Counted from the first letter of the stretch, positions 46,876 to 58,956 are shown. The stretch: DNA of 64,000 bases from Lonicera japonica (GCA_021464415.1 CM038471.1:9017386-9081385), one strand, 5' to 3'. Numbers and translations: made by a program. Notes: generated by a model from the sequence alone, not told the origin.

Positions 46876-49685
46876 ACAAAACCGTGTGGGAAGGTGATGG
46901 TCCGGGGCTGAGGCCTGGCTGGACGCGGCCCAGAGCGGACAATATCGTACTGAGGGGTGACCGGGTCATTACAGTTTAACATATAGTCTAAATTGTTTGA
47001 TAACCTTCTACCCTCATTGGTGCATTTTGCAGGATCTGGCAACAAGGAAGATGATTGGTTTGGGTAAACAGCTCGATGGCTTATATTATTTAACAAGAAT
47101 AGCAACAAGATCACCATCCATCACCAGTTCCTCGTCTTCTCACCAACGTCGATGCAATCTCACCACCTCCACCGATCTTTGGCATCGCTGCCTTGGCCAT
47201 ACTTCATCCCCTTGTTTAAGTTTTATTGCTAAGAATTTTTTACATTTTTTCGTTACTCCTAATAATGTTAGCCCTATATGCCCTTTCGCCAAACAAAGCT
47301 GTTTTTCCTTTTCTTCGAGTACTATTTCTACTTTTAATTCTTTTGAAATAATACATTGTTATATTTTGATCCATACCGCCACTCTTCTCTCACAGGCTCT
47401 CACTATTTCCTTACTATTGCCGATGATTATCCACGTTTTACATGAATTTTTTTAATGCACCACAAAAGTGAAACACAACCACTTTTAAAACATTTCTTTA
47501 GTTATGCTCTCTCTCAAATTAACTTAGGCATTAAAACTTTTCACAATGATAATGGAAGTGAACTTTTATAGCTTCGCTCATTTTTCAATGATAATGGTAC
47601 TAATTTCCAACACTTTTGTGTTTACACGCCCTAACAAAATGGTGTTGTAGAATATAAACATCGACATATTTTGCAAATAGCGAGAGCTTTGAAATTCCAT
47701 GCTAATTTACCTCATCAATTTTGGGGAAAATGTGCTCTCACTGCCGTACATATTATTAATCGCTTACCTTCACCACTTCTTGCATATAAAACCCTATATG
47801 AACATCTGTATTCAAAACCTCCCACATATTCTCACCTTCGTATTTTTGGTTGTTTAACATATGCCACCAATGTTCACCCCATACATAAATTCGACTCCCG
47901 CGCCATTCTATCCATTTTTATCGGCTACCTACTTGGGAAAAAGGGTTACAAACTTTATAATTTATCTACCAAAAAAACTTTTAATAGTAAGGATGTCAAT
48001 TTTTTTGAAAACATTTGTCCATATGACACCAAGCCCACAATATCCTTCCCTTCTCTAGGCCAAACCCGCTCCACTAGCCCTATTCCCTTACCTATGGATC
48101 TGTCTTTTGATCCAATACCGCATTCACCACCCACTACTACTACATCGCCCAACCTCTCATTCTCCAGACATACTAACGACGTCCAAAATCCACCAGCACA
48201 GTCCCTACTTCTGTGCCGCCACTTGCCATGCACTCACCACTAGCGCTAGTCGCTCCACCACCTATCCTCGCCCTAACGCAGCCGACCGCGCCTCCACCTA
48301 CGGCGCCGTTGACTACCTCCGCCGACCAACCCTCTGCCAATGCGACAGCCCTTACAAACCCTAACGCCCCTCCTCCTCGTCGCTCTGGCCGTCACAGCAG
48401 CCCACTAGCCAAGTTGAGTGATTACGTTTGCTCTGCGGTTTACTATGACCACTCATTAACCTTGTCTCTAGGTCCTGCCAAAGTTACTCGTTATCCCTTA
48501 TCTCATTATATTTCATATCATCGTTATACCCCTGCCTATTAGTCTTTTGTTTCACAGATTAGCTCTAATACGGAAGTGACCTCTTATTTTGAGGCCACTG
48601 CTCATCCTGAATGGCAAGCCACTATAAATTCTGACTTACAGGTTTCTCAAGCTAATGGGACCTGGTCTCTTACACCACTACCTGCGGGAAAGACACCCAT
48701 TGGATGTCATTGGGTGTATAAAATCAAACGCCGTGTCAACGGATCCATTAAATGATATAAAGCCCGCTTGATCGCCAAAGGTTTTACTCAGTTAGAAAGC
48801 GTTGACTACTATAACAACTTTTCTCTTACAGTGAAAATTGTCATTGTCCGTTGCTTGCTCGCCCTAACCGCTGCCCGTGGATGGTCCCTCAATCACATGG
48901 ATGTCAATAACGCCTTCCTTCATGACGACCTTCATGAAGAGATTTATATGTCCCTGTCACCTAAGCTTCGACAACAGGGAGAGGAACACTTAGTATGTCG
49001 CCTCCAAAAATCTCTCTACGGTCTCAAGCAAGCCTCTTGCCAATGGTTTGCCGAGTTTACAGAAGCTATCCATGCTGTTGATTATACATAGTCCCGAGCT
49101 GATTATTCGCTATTTACTGAACGATGAGGCCAGTCATTTACAGTTCTCTTAATATATGTTGATGATATTGTAATCACTGGTAATGATCCTAAAAGCATCG
49201 AAGAAGCTAAAAAATATCTACATGGAAAATTCCATATTAAAGATCTTGGTAACTTAAAATATGCCCTTGGCATCGAGATTGCTTCTTCAAAATGTGGGAT
49301 TTTTATTTCCAACAAAAATATGCCTAGGAAATTATTAAAGATGCAGGGTTATTGGGTGCGGCTCCTGTTGATATGCCTATGGACAAAGGGCTGAAATTAT
49401 CAGATAAAGGTGAACTACTCAAGGACCATGGCTGTTATAGTAGATTAATTAGGCGACTAATCTATTTGACAGTTTCACGGCCCGATATTACCTATACCGT
49501 ACATGTTTTTAGTCGATTGATGCATGAACCAACCAAAATTCACATGGAAGCCGCACTTCGAGTGGTACATTATCTTAAAAATGCTCCAGGACAAGGAATC
49601 ATTTTCTCGTCATCCAATGACTTCAAAATAAAAGCGTATTGCAATTCAGATTGGGCGGATGAAATGGGAAAAGTATAAAAGAAGG

Positions 49686-51223
49686 TGTAGACACCCCGAT
49701 CCGTGACCCCCGCAAGAACCCTAACGACCTTCGAGAACTACTGTTTTTGGGTCCGGGACCCACCCGAGCACCCGAAACTACCCCGAAAGGATTTGTTGGC
49801 CAACAAACATATTTTTAAGTGGGATTGTCGCAAGACATATCAATATGTCGCGCGACAATCACTGATATGTTGCGCGCCAATCACCTCTATGTCACGCGAC
49901 AAACCCCTCTGACCCCGACCATCCACTCTCTGACAAATCAGTCTGTCAGAAACATCACTTCAGCCATTTGTCGTGCGACAGTGGACACATTGTCGCGCGA
50001 CATATGCCCCTTTTGGAGAAGTGTTGCGCGACAATCGCTCCCGAGCAGTATAAATAGGCCAACACCCCCAAGGGTTGAGGACAGCAACTTGGGATTGAAA
50101 AATTATTGGCTTATATCTGATTTTCTAGTTTTTCATCAAGCATTCTCGATTCTCGTCTTATTTCTGAAGAATTATCGAATCTACTCTCGACACTCGACGT
50201 GTCCTATCTCTGGAATCGAATTCTTAGAAATATCTGAAGAAGGAAAAGATTATCATCGCCGAAGATCTCTCTGCCGTATTATATTTTCTTTCTTATTATT
50301 ATTCTCGTCGGGAAGGTAAAGAGAATCCCTTCTAGTATTTAAATTAGATATTTGTGTACTTGTTTTACTTCTGTTGTTCTGTCCATGTTTTATGTAAATA
50401 AACTTATTGCCAAGTTACAAATAGTCTACCGTTTTCGAAACAAAAGACCTTGATAAAATTGTTTGCAAAACCAGAAGAGTAAGTATATTACCATCCAGAT
50501 AAAATCTTGTTTTCAAAACTTACTTCGGAATTAAAAACCCGGTATATCCTATATGTTTCATAGATTATGATACGTCTGGTAGAACTCCCCTTGAGAGTTC
50601 TAATTCCATATTGAATTAGTTCCGATACAAGATCCAAGTTTTTTTCCAAAACAAGTCAAAACCCGAGAAAATCGTTGTTATCTGAGAAATAACACGGTCA
50701 AACTCCCTCTAAAGTAAAACAACTCTTATCACTTGTATTTGCATTTCTCAAAACTAAACACTGGATCTCGGAACACAAAGATTTTCATCATTTTTCCCGT
50801 TTTCCCAAATTAGGGTTTTCACTTAGAAAGTAGTAAACTGTCAGTAAAAGCATCCAAGTTTTTTTCAACAATGAATAAACATATAAAAGGCCACTAGAGA
50901 CTGAAAGGGTGGAATGGGTGCTTAACACCTTCCCAAACCGTAATATAGTTTTCGAACCCTATAGAATCCTAGTTTCGTAGACAAACGTGTAAAGAAAGGC
51001 TTATCTATAGGCTTTTTTCTTACACAACTGTTTTATCCGTTTTCTCGTAAAACGTATTGGCGACTCTGAACAAACCCTTTTGCATCTAGAAATAGAACAT
51101 AGGGACACGAGATATGAATCAACAAAAATACTCCAGCAAATGGAACGATGGAATCTGTTTCGATGTTTCAGACGCCCAACAAACGGGGACGAGACCCGGG
51201 GGTCGCATTTGCGGATTCTCACA
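49686..51223 (+). repeat. 5' LTR of the Tat-like gypsy element
   Basis: Starts TGTAGACACCCCG and ends GGATTCTCACA, 1538 bp. Seven copies of a TGTCGCGCGACA-like palindrome lie at 49825-50033, then TATAAATAG at 50049-50057. No 3' LTR is available for comparison, so limits rest on the TG/CA ends and the primer site. Confidence 0.8.
50049..50057 (+). promoter_or_regulatory. TATA box of the gypsy LTR
   Basis: TATAAATAG, 364 bases into the LTR and 16 bases after the last palindrome. It would place the U3/R border about 30 bases downstream. Confidence 0.7.
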
Positions 51224-51224
51224 G

Positions 51225-51242
51225 TGGCGACTCTGCTGGGGG
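51225..51242 (+). other. Primer binding site of the Tat-like element
   Basis: TGGCGACTCTGCTGGGGG directly follows the LTR end. The form resembles the sites of Tat/Ogre elements, thought to use tRNA-Arg; I have not verified the tRNA. Confidence 0.7.
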
Positions 51243-52965
51243 CTGTTAGAAAACTAGACTCTTATAAGTGGACTTTTGTTTATTTGTTGAATATCTACTT
51301 TTACTGCTTTCCCTACTTGTGTTGATTGTTTGAGAAGAAACCTTTTTCTAAAAAAATGGGAGTTTTTCAAAAATACGTAATAAAGATAATGATATTTGTG
51401 AAACCAACCTTTCGAGCTTTACACGCACTTTCACAAATCATGCATTGGTTCTACGAGTGTGAATTTACCCCAAACCCTCGAAAGTATTATAAGTGAGTAG
51501 GGAGTTGGCTTGCTTGGGCCAACATAAACCAAAAGCATTTACTTCCACTCTCCTTGGCCAAGTACACCCCCGAGGTATATCGAGTGACGAGAACACTCAC
51601 GTACCCGAGAAGTATATCAAAAGGCTCTTGCACGTACCCGCCCCTGGGTATATCGCAAGGTCTTGCCAAATAGGAGGGAGCCTGAAACCTTAACCGTTCG
51701 TACACCTGCGCTGCATGTAAGATTGAGTCAGCTAAAGCACTTGTCAAACAGTCGTAGGGGATGTACCACCTTACGGCTTACTTTACAACATCTTTTTAAA
51801 ACCCGAGTCTTTTCTCGGCAATTTTTAGTGGTTCTTTTGGCAAAAATTGAGTCGCATCGTAGTCTTCCTTCATCTTCGCCACGTGGTTTCGTCTGCAGCC
51901 GCAAAAACAATGACAGACTGGAAGGTTGGGCAGGTCGAGATCATACCGGAAGACTAGTAAGACCAAGCACACCCGAAATGGCCGATGGATGCGAGAATCA
52001 AGAGACAGATCAGAGCCTAGCCGAGGCGTCTGCACCTCAGCCAACTTTAGCCGAGATGCATCGTTTGCTAATGACTGTCAGCATGAATCTAGCAAACCTC
52101 ACGAACGAGCAACAGAGTACCAGAGTTCGAGTAGAAGAGTTGTCAGCCGGACGGGCCGCACCACCGGGGTTTAAACGGCTACCACATAATCGAGATCAAG
52201 GGCAGTCACGCAAATACTTCCCCCAGTTCAAAGAACCAATCCACCCCAAACGGGCCCTGTAGTGGCCGGTCCCGTTCAGACCAATCCCAACAATCAGAAC
52301 CAATGGGCCCCGGATTCAGGCCCTACTTACCAACAACAAGAGCCACCCATCATCTGGCCGCAACCACAGCAAGGCCTTGATCCCCAATACATACCATGGC
52401 CACAAGTCCGCGCAAGACCCACTCCACCACCGGCCCTAGTAGCCCCTCCTAATGAATACCTAGACATCAACCGACTTCGGACAGTGTATACAGAATCGGT
52501 TATAGCTCGGGAATAGCCCGACGAGGTGTCAAGAGAAAGCGAAGAAATGAAGAAACTAAAAGACCAGATGAAGGTTCTGCAAAGGGGGATTTCTCTGATA
52601 AAAGGGGTAGACGAGATTACTGATATGAATGCCTTCTCCCTCTACCCGGAAGCAAGATTACCCCAAGGATTCAAACTCCCTTCCATCACCAAATTTACAG
52701 AAACCACACCTCCTAAAACCCATCTTCAATCCTACATTAGATCCATGCAAGTATCCAGCTGTGGAGAGCCGGAGTTGGCTCAAGCCTTCCACATGACTCT
52801 CACGGGGGCCACCTTGAGATGGTTCTTCGATTTAGAGAGACACCACACAAAATCGTGGGGAGATATCGTCAACGAGTTCATGACCAAGTGCGGGTCCAAC
52901 GAGGATTTAGAAATTACCCGTAAACACCTGGAAATGGCCAAGCAAGGCGAAAAAGAAAGCTTCAG

Positions 52966-55166
52966 TGTGACGCCCCGAGTTCCGTTAGGAGGGAGAACCT
53001 CCGGAACACGGTTGATCACGGAGCCGTACGCGACGGCGGAAGTGAGTAAAAAGATAAATAACTCTGGCGTGGAAGACAAATATGCAAAGGTCTAGTACAT
53101 AAAACAAAATCAACTGGGAACATGCTAGAACTGTAGCTTCCCCTCCTGTTAACTCGTGCCTTACAGATTACTCTGTACCGTTGCGCACCGGTTAACTAAA
53201 ATGTAAGTCACTTGTCCACATTAGGCTAACATTCAACCATAGACATGTTCTTCCAACCCATTATAAAATAACCAAAAGAATAAAATTAAAGAACAGTAAA
53301 TGTCCGCAAGATACATACATTAGCAATACATAACTGTCACAAAATAGTCATACACAATACAGTCTCCATAACCTCGAGCAGGCTACATAGATAGTACAAA
53401 CATGGCTACTTAATAGAAGTTGGGTTATGGTACAATAAGATAGATAACATGGCCTTTCAGTAGTGAAAGGCCCTTACACTACAGTATCAGAGGAGACTAA
53501 GACTTGTCGACCTTTCCCTTATCAGCTCGTCCCGTCCCATCCTTAGAAGTACATGTGTAGGAAAAATTGTGAGCCAAACGGGCCCAGTAGGAACTATAGG
53601 AGTTGTGAGAAAAACATGTATATGTAGGAGAGGCTTTATAAAGTGAGTTTGTGAGTAGTCCGTATACATAAATCATAAATAAGTATGTAAACAATGTAAT
53701 ATATACATAGTCTCAAGACACCGCGACCAGGCCTACATCGTATCAACCATGTATAATACTCACGTCTAGGATTTTTCATATCTACTGTACAGAGATAGCC
53801 GGCACTCGGTTTCTTCTGCCCAAGGCAGGGACCACCTACCAGGTCCACCTAGACGCTACCTCATGCAGCCACACAGGCATACGCTACCTCACGCAGCCAC
53901 ACAGGCATACGCTACCTCATGCAGCCACAAAGGCATACGCTACAATAATCTCACGTAGCCACTAAGGCTATACGCTACTGGTAATAACCATCTACCTGGT
54001 ACGAGCGGTGTTGACAACTCCGTATAAGGAAAATCATATTTTTCCCAATCACAATTATAAGATCATATACATCATGTAAAAAGGTATATTAGTCCATTTC
54101 ATGAGTATCAAGTGATATAAAGTGCGTATCATAAGTTTACTTTACTATACGGACTGATAAGTACCTGCGCGCTAGAGGCCAGGAACAAGGGTTTGTCATA
54201 AATCAAGGAAATGGAAGAAATACTTAAGGAAATATGATATACTACATTTTATAAGAAATAAACAACCATTTCCCTCATAATTTATAGGCTCAAAGTGCAT
54301 ATATACGCATCAATAGGTGTATACCTAGAAAATCCCCAAATTTGTATAAAAATGGTGATTGGGTGCATAAACTCTTAAAATAGGTTTTAATACTAGTGTT
54401 CCTACCTCGATAGCGTCAAACCTACACCACTTGAGCCGCAAATCGAACTCTAGACGACGGAGGCGCAAGATACCATAGTTAGCTTTTGTGCCCTAGTTTG
54501 GTGGATGTGAAGAAAGGAAGGAGATGATGGAGATTATGTGTTTGATCCTTGATTTGGGTTGAAAGAGGAGATAAAATTAGACTCATGAACTCATCTCCAT
54601 GCTCATACACTCCTCTCAACTCTCTCCCTGAGCTTTAGACGAAATGGAGGAGGAAATGGTGTGAGAGTTGTATAAAAATCGGGTCCAAGGTCAAAAATAT
54701 CATTTTTGACCGCTACAGTGAAGGGGAGTCGACTCCCTAAAACCCATGGAGTCGACTCCATGGTACTGGAATTTTGTTCATGCCCAGAATTCCTTGTTTT
54801 TTCCACCAACTGATCTTGTAACCTTATTTTGACCAACAAGAAGTGGGAATTGAGTTCCGGGCAAAACACGAAAGTTCTTGGAAATTGAAATACCTTTCCA
54901 ATGGTATAAATTAGGTTCCATTTGGATCTAAAATGAAAAAGTTATGATATCTAGAATGACTGAAGGTCGGTTTGTCGGGTAAGTTTAAAATGTGAGATTT
55001 TGCAAATTTCGACTCGGGTACTCTACATAACCCTTTCCAACTTAAAAGATGAATGTAATAACATCTCTAAAATATTGTGGAAGTATTTCCTACATTCGGA
55101 TACGGCCCAAGCACACTCTCGCGTCTCGGTCATAAAATGTGGTACATTTGCCCTACGGTTGTTACA
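52966..55166 (-). mobile_element. Solo LTR (gypsy type) inside gag
   Basis: 2201 bp starting TGTGACGCCCCGAG and ending GGTTGTTACA, with TTCAG on both sides (52961-52965 and 55167-55171). The first 75 bases clearly resemble those of the 3484-bp solo LTR at 37360. It contains the 28-bp array 53855-53978 and two perfect GGAGTCGACTCC palindromes at 54724-54763. Removing it with one duplication restores the gag frame. Confidence 0.9.
53855..53978. repeat. 28-bp minisatellite, about four units
   Basis: GCTACCTCATGCAGCCACA is repeated at 53855, 53883, 53911 and, with an insertion, 53939; each unit ends GGCATAC. Confidence 0.95.
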
Positions 55167-56155
55167 TTCAGCGATTTCGTCACACGCTAGAGAGAGATGG
55201 CCTCCCAAATGTCCAAACGGCCCGATGAAGAAGAACAGTTGGAGATCATACAGAAGAATTTCACTCCAACTGTACTGAGTTGCATGGGAAAACATGTATT
55301 CCCACACTTCAGAGCCCTGTTGAGCATGGGGTCGCAAGTATAGGAAGAATTGGCCAAGAAGGCAGACACTGATACCAAGAAAGCCTCGTACATCGGGAGA
55401 AAGACAGCCACTCCAGCCGTGAATCAACTAAGCTCGTACCCATATCAACAAAACCCATTCCAACAGTCACAACAAGCCCCTCTGATGAGTTGGCCTGCAC
55501 AAGGAGACTCTTCGAACAGCGAGGCCAAGAAAAGGAGAAACTTCTGCACCCTTCCCACTACCCTGGTCAAAAGCCTGGAGCTACTCAGAAAGGCCAGACT
55601 AATCACTCCACTCAACTGGCGCCCCCCACCAAACCCTATTTCCAGCACCTGGAGAATGAATGAAAACTGTGCATACCATCAAGCAGTGGGCCATGACACG
55701 AAACGCTGCTTGGCTCTTCGCCATCGTATCCAGGACCTCATTGAAGCCGGAACCATCCCCGCACTTGGCGGGCCCAATGTTACCAACAACCCCCTTCCCA
55801 ACCATGCTCCACCAGTGGGGATAAACGCCTTGACCACTGATGAAGAAGGCTTTGATCTCGTAGGACTCATTCGAGATGACCCAGCCTATAAGGCACCCGT
55901 TGTGTTGCCAACAAAGGCTCAAGTGGCCCCAGGCCTCAATCCGATAGTCAACCAATGGATGGCTAAGATGAACTTCCTACCCATGCAGGGTTTAGGAAAT
56001 GTGAATCAGGGGATCTCACAGCCACTTACAATCAAAACCAATCCCAGAAAATCTGGGATAGGATGGACCCAGGATAAGAAGAAACAAACATGGAAGCCCC
56101 GAGGCCTCCCCAAGGAGACAATCTGTATGACAGAAACCTCCCCTGAGACTTTCAG

Positions 56156-57223
56156 TTGGTCGAAAGAGCCAGAGTCGTCAGAAATCTCAGAGGGATCAGA
56201 CCCAGCATCCCTTTGGATATAACAAATTACCCGTTCAGGGAGAGTATACCAGCCACCGCCAATAGATGCCAGAAATCACCACCTCCTAAGAAAATAGGAG
56301 AAGATCGAGTACTGGAACAGTTGAAGAAAACTCAGGCACACATCACCATTTGGGGCCTCTTGGTTGCCTCCAAATCTCACAGGACCGCCTTCATCAAACT
56401 CCTAGACGAGGCCGTCATATCACCAGATTCCACACCAGAACAACTGCCAAACATGATTGGGTCGCTTACAGTCCAAAAAAGTCTGTCATTTTCAGATGAA
56501 GACTTATCTCCATTGGGGAGGAAACATAGCCTGGCCCTCCATATCACTATCCGAACTCAAGGAAAAATCCTGCCACGGGTCCTCATCGATAACGGGTCGA
56601 CTATAAACGTTTGCCCCTTGAAGACCGCCAGATGCATGGGTATCTTGGATTCAGAGCTTTCTCCATCAGTCGTAACCGCCAGGGCCTATAACAACACCAG
56701 GAGGGCCGTTCTGGGTTCTCTGAAGCTTGATCTCATGGTCGGTCCCGGAAACTTTCCAGCCGATATTCAAGTCATAGACATTCCCTCCAGTTTTAACCTG
56801 CTGTTGAGAAGGGCATGGCTACACGATATAGGAGCACTCCCCTCCTCCTTACACCAAAAGATCAAGATACCATTCAAAGGGAACATAATCACCATCCAAG
56901 GAGATCCTGAAAGGACCTTGGCGGATCTGGAGTTACCTGTATTGGGCATCGGGAATCAGAGCATACAGCTGGGAGGCTTTTCCTACGAGCCTCAAGTACA
57001 AACTCTCACCACCCAAAGAATCGAGTATCTACCCCCTGACAATATCCCCAGTCTCAGCACCAAGATCACAAATATGCTGAGAATGATGAAATACTTACCT
57101 AGAGCCAATTTGGGAATGGGACAGCCGGGATTACTTCAAGCCTTGGAACCGGTAACGAGGTACGAAAAAGAAGGGTTGGGGTACCAACACACCGAAGAAG
57201 ATAACCAAGAGAAAAAGGGTTGA
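56156..57223 (+). pseudogene. Tat-like gypsy aspartic protease region
   Basis: An open frame of 355 residues overlaps the end of gag in another frame. The central motif LIDNGSTINVCP (about 56580) is the Tat form of the retroviral aspartic protease active site (DNGS in place of DTG/DSG). It is followed by ARAYNNTRRAVLGSLKLDL and PSSFNLLLRRAWLHD, usual for these proteases. The protease would cut the polyprotein. The frame ends at 57221-57223 before the polymerase, so the polyprotein is not continuous. Confidence 0.85.
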
Positions 57224-57800
57224 GGGCATCAATATTCGAGTTTTAGCTCTCTGAATGGATTTTTTGTCAAAGAAGGAGAGGACTTCCCCTTTTGCGGCTT
57301 TCAAGAGCCTTGGAGAAACAGCGACGGAGAGAACCTTCCAGGATGGAAAATCTTCTATGAAGAGGACCTTTTTATCAAGGAAAACATTATACACAGTTTC
57401 TCTACCAAATTGACGATCGGATTGAAGGAAGAAAATGACGGCAAGGAAGAAGAAGAGGAAGAAATGATCGGAGATCTCTTCGACATCATGTCTCTAGGGG
57501 ATAATGAGCCAAAAGACGACCCTGTGCACTTGATACATGCTGATCCGGATTACTAAGAAAAGGGGGGAAAGAGTGAAATTGTAAGGGTGAGAGATAAGAG
57601 TGAGGGTAAGGCTAAGGAGGAGTCACTCCTAGATTTACCTTTTAAACTTGTACCTGTAAACACTATTATCAATGAAGAAGACTTTGTTTTGCGTTATCCT
57701 ATTAATTTTAATTCTGTAATTGCTTATATGGAGTTGGAAAGACTAAACGAACACCCTGAACGGGAGGATTAGCGTATACAGAGCGAGGAAGGAGACACTC
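57224..57800 (+). other. Decayed linker between protease and reverse transcriptase
   Basis: Short frames only: an acidic KEEEEEMIGD stretch near 57420-57555, and 57587-57772 (61 residues). It corresponds to the linker that precedes reverse transcriptase in Tat elements, broken by stops. Confidence 0.55.
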
Positions 57801-57802
57801 TT

Positions 57803-58856
57803 GTGATTAACCTCGGTACAGAAAAGGAAAGAAAAGAGGTCCGTATTGGGGCAAGTTTAAGTGAGACAAAAAGGGAGGAATTTACACAAACTCTGAATGA
57901 GTACGTGGATATATTCGCCTGGTCTTATCCAGATATGCCAGGTTTGAACAGCCAGATAGTCATGCACGAGATACACATCAAGCCGGAGTTTAGGCCCGTC
58001 AAGTAGAAGTTGAGGAAACTTACACCAGAATGGTCCCTGAAAGTGAAAGAAGAAGTGATGAAACAACTGAGTGTGGGTTTCTTACGAGTGATCGAGTACC
58101 CTTCATGGTTAGCCAACATTGTGCCCGTTCCAAAAATAAATGGTAAAGTCTGCATGTGTATAGATTATCGAGATCTCAATAAAGCCTACCCAAAAGACGA
58201 TTTCCCATTGCCCAACATTGATTTGATAGTGGATAATACCGCCAACCATGCCCTGAAGTCATTCGTAGATGGCTTCGCCGGATCTAATCAAATCAAGATA
58301 CACCCGGATCACCAAGAGAAAGCTGCATTCATCACGCCATGGGGGACATATTGCTACACCGTTATGCCATTCGGGCTGAAGAACGTTGGGGCAACATATC
58401 AGAGGGCAGCAACAGCTATCTTCCACGACATGATTCACAAAGAAGTAGAGGTGTATGTGGACGACATGATAATCAAGTCAAAAGAGATGGAAGGCCATGT
58501 ACCAGCCTTGCGAGCCTTTTTTGACCGGCTCCGCCAGTACCAGATGAGACTTAATCTGCAGAAATGTGTGTTCGGGTGACCAAAGGAAAGCTCCTAGGCT
58601 ATGTCGTCAGTAAAAAAGGAATCGAGGTAGACCCTGCCAAGGTTCAAGCTATCCGAGAAATGCCCGAGCCTCGTACCGAGAAAGAAGTCCGGGGATTTCT
58701 GGGTAATTTGCAGTACATCAGCAGGTTCATCTCTCAGCTTACTCAGACTTGCAAACCTATCTTTAAACTCCTGAGAAAGTCTTCACCAGGAGAATGGGAC
58801 GAGCAGTGCCAAGAAGCTTTTGATAGAATAAAAGACTACCTCTCTAAACCCCTAGT
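57803..58856 (+). pseudogene. Tat-like gypsy reverse transcriptase and start of RNase H
   Basis: The block EYVDIFAWSYPDMPG leads into reverse transcriptase. A TAG lies at 58004-58006 (RPVK-stop-KLRKL). The finger/palm segments CIDYRDLNKAYPKDDFPLPN, GFAGSNQIKI, MPFGLKNVGATYQ and the catalytic YVDD (58453-58464) are well kept. A frame change near 58570 leads to GKLLGYVVSKKGIEVDP and FLGNLQYISRFI before the gap at 58857. The enzyme would copy element RNA into DNA. Confidence 0.92.
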
Positions 58857-58956
58857 NNNNNNNNNNNNNNNNNNNNNNNNNNNNNNNNNNNNNNNNNNNN
58901 NNNNNNNNNNNNNNNNNNNNNNNNNNNNNNNNNNNNNNNNNNNNNNNNNNNNNNNN
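58857..58956. other. Assembly gap, exactly 100 N
   Basis: One hundred N residues, a conventional length for a gap of unknown size. The two sides belong to different retrotransposons in opposite orientations. Confidence 0.98.

Larger units (their letters stand above)
45580..46973. mobile_element. Compound TRIM retrotransposon (Cassandra-like), inverted two-arm structure
   Basis: The left arm is in minus orientation: LTR 45580-45782, interior 45783-45854, LTR 45855-46065. Then come five bases and the right arm in plus orientation: LTR 46071-46363, short interior, partial LTR about 46415-46610, interior 46611-46680, LTR 46681-46973. Both arms have initiator-Met primer sites (GCTCTGATACCA at 45840; TGGTATCAGAGC at 46613) and the purine tract AAGGGGGGAAGGA or its complement. 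The plus-arm LTRs (293 bp) include a 5S-rRNA-like core; the minus-arm LTRs (203 and 211 bp) lack it. GTTTA lies at 45575-45579 and 46974-46978, so the whole interrupts the copia gene as one block. Confidence 0.88.
44229..49679 (+). pseudogene. Ty1/copia gag-pol polyprotein, interrupted and truncated
   Basis: Gag starts at 44229 (MDDFSDPYF). An in-frame TAG lies in NYSS-stop-KRA, where tryptophan is usual, and gag continues through WLLNTLDPEIANSV and YLQKNAPRIFEIQ. The CCHC knuckle (CTHCNQMGH) lies at 45094-45135. The protease motif is changed to DSRA instead of DSGA (Asp codon 45374-45376). After the TRIM insertion (45580-46973) the frame resumes as LTYSLNC if one GTTTA copy is removed. GAG_pre-integrase and integrase follow (WHRCLGH, HNDNGSE, QNGVVEY). 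Reverse transcriptase (48750-49270) has NNAFLHDDLHEE and YVDDIV (49155-49166). RNase H (from about 49350) ends at NSDWAD. Confidence 0.9.
43897..49685 (+). mobile_element. Ty1/copia retrotransposon, 3' end lost at a gypsy insertion
   Basis: The 5' LTR (43897-44138), primer site and gag-pol in the order gag, protease, integrase, reverse transcriptase, RNase H are present. The RNase H domain breaks off at 49679, where a gypsy LTR begins at 49686, so the 3' LTR is not in this window. A TRIM compound interrupts the protease-integrase junction. Many stops show an old copy. Confidence 0.92.
51978..56222 (+). pseudogene. Tat-like gypsy gag, split by a solo LTR and with stops
   Basis: Begins MADGCENQETDQS at 51978. 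A frameshift occurs near 52260 and a TAG at 52514-52516. The Retrotrans_gag block (FTETTPPKTHLQSY, then GATLRWFFDLE and DIVNEFMTKC) occupies 52680-52900. The frame is cut at SFS by the solo LTR (TTCAG duplication) and resumes at 55172 as DFVTR, a stop where tryptophan is usual, then QMSKRPDEEEQLE. After another TAG at 55338-55340 it runs open to 56222, including a zinc finger of the form C-X2-H-X4-H-X4-C (CAYHQAVGHDTKRC) at about 55666-55710. The product would be the particle protein. Confidence 0.87.
49686..58856 (+). mobile_element. Tat/Ogre-like Ty3/gypsy retrotransposon, cut by assembly gap
   Basis: 5' LTR 49686-51223, primer site 51225-51242, leader of about 750 bases, gag, aspartic protease, reverse transcriptase and the start of RNase H; the gap at 58857 hides the rest. 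It sits in the RNase H of the copia element. A solo LTR splits gag at 52966-55166. Long leader, gag wording and reverse transcriptase text fit the Tat branch. Several stops make it inactive. Confidence 0.9.

Noticed and set aside
55350..55955. Minus-strand frames opposite gag (for example 55599-55955)
   Set aside because: They are shadows of the well-supported plus-strand gag with its zinc finger.
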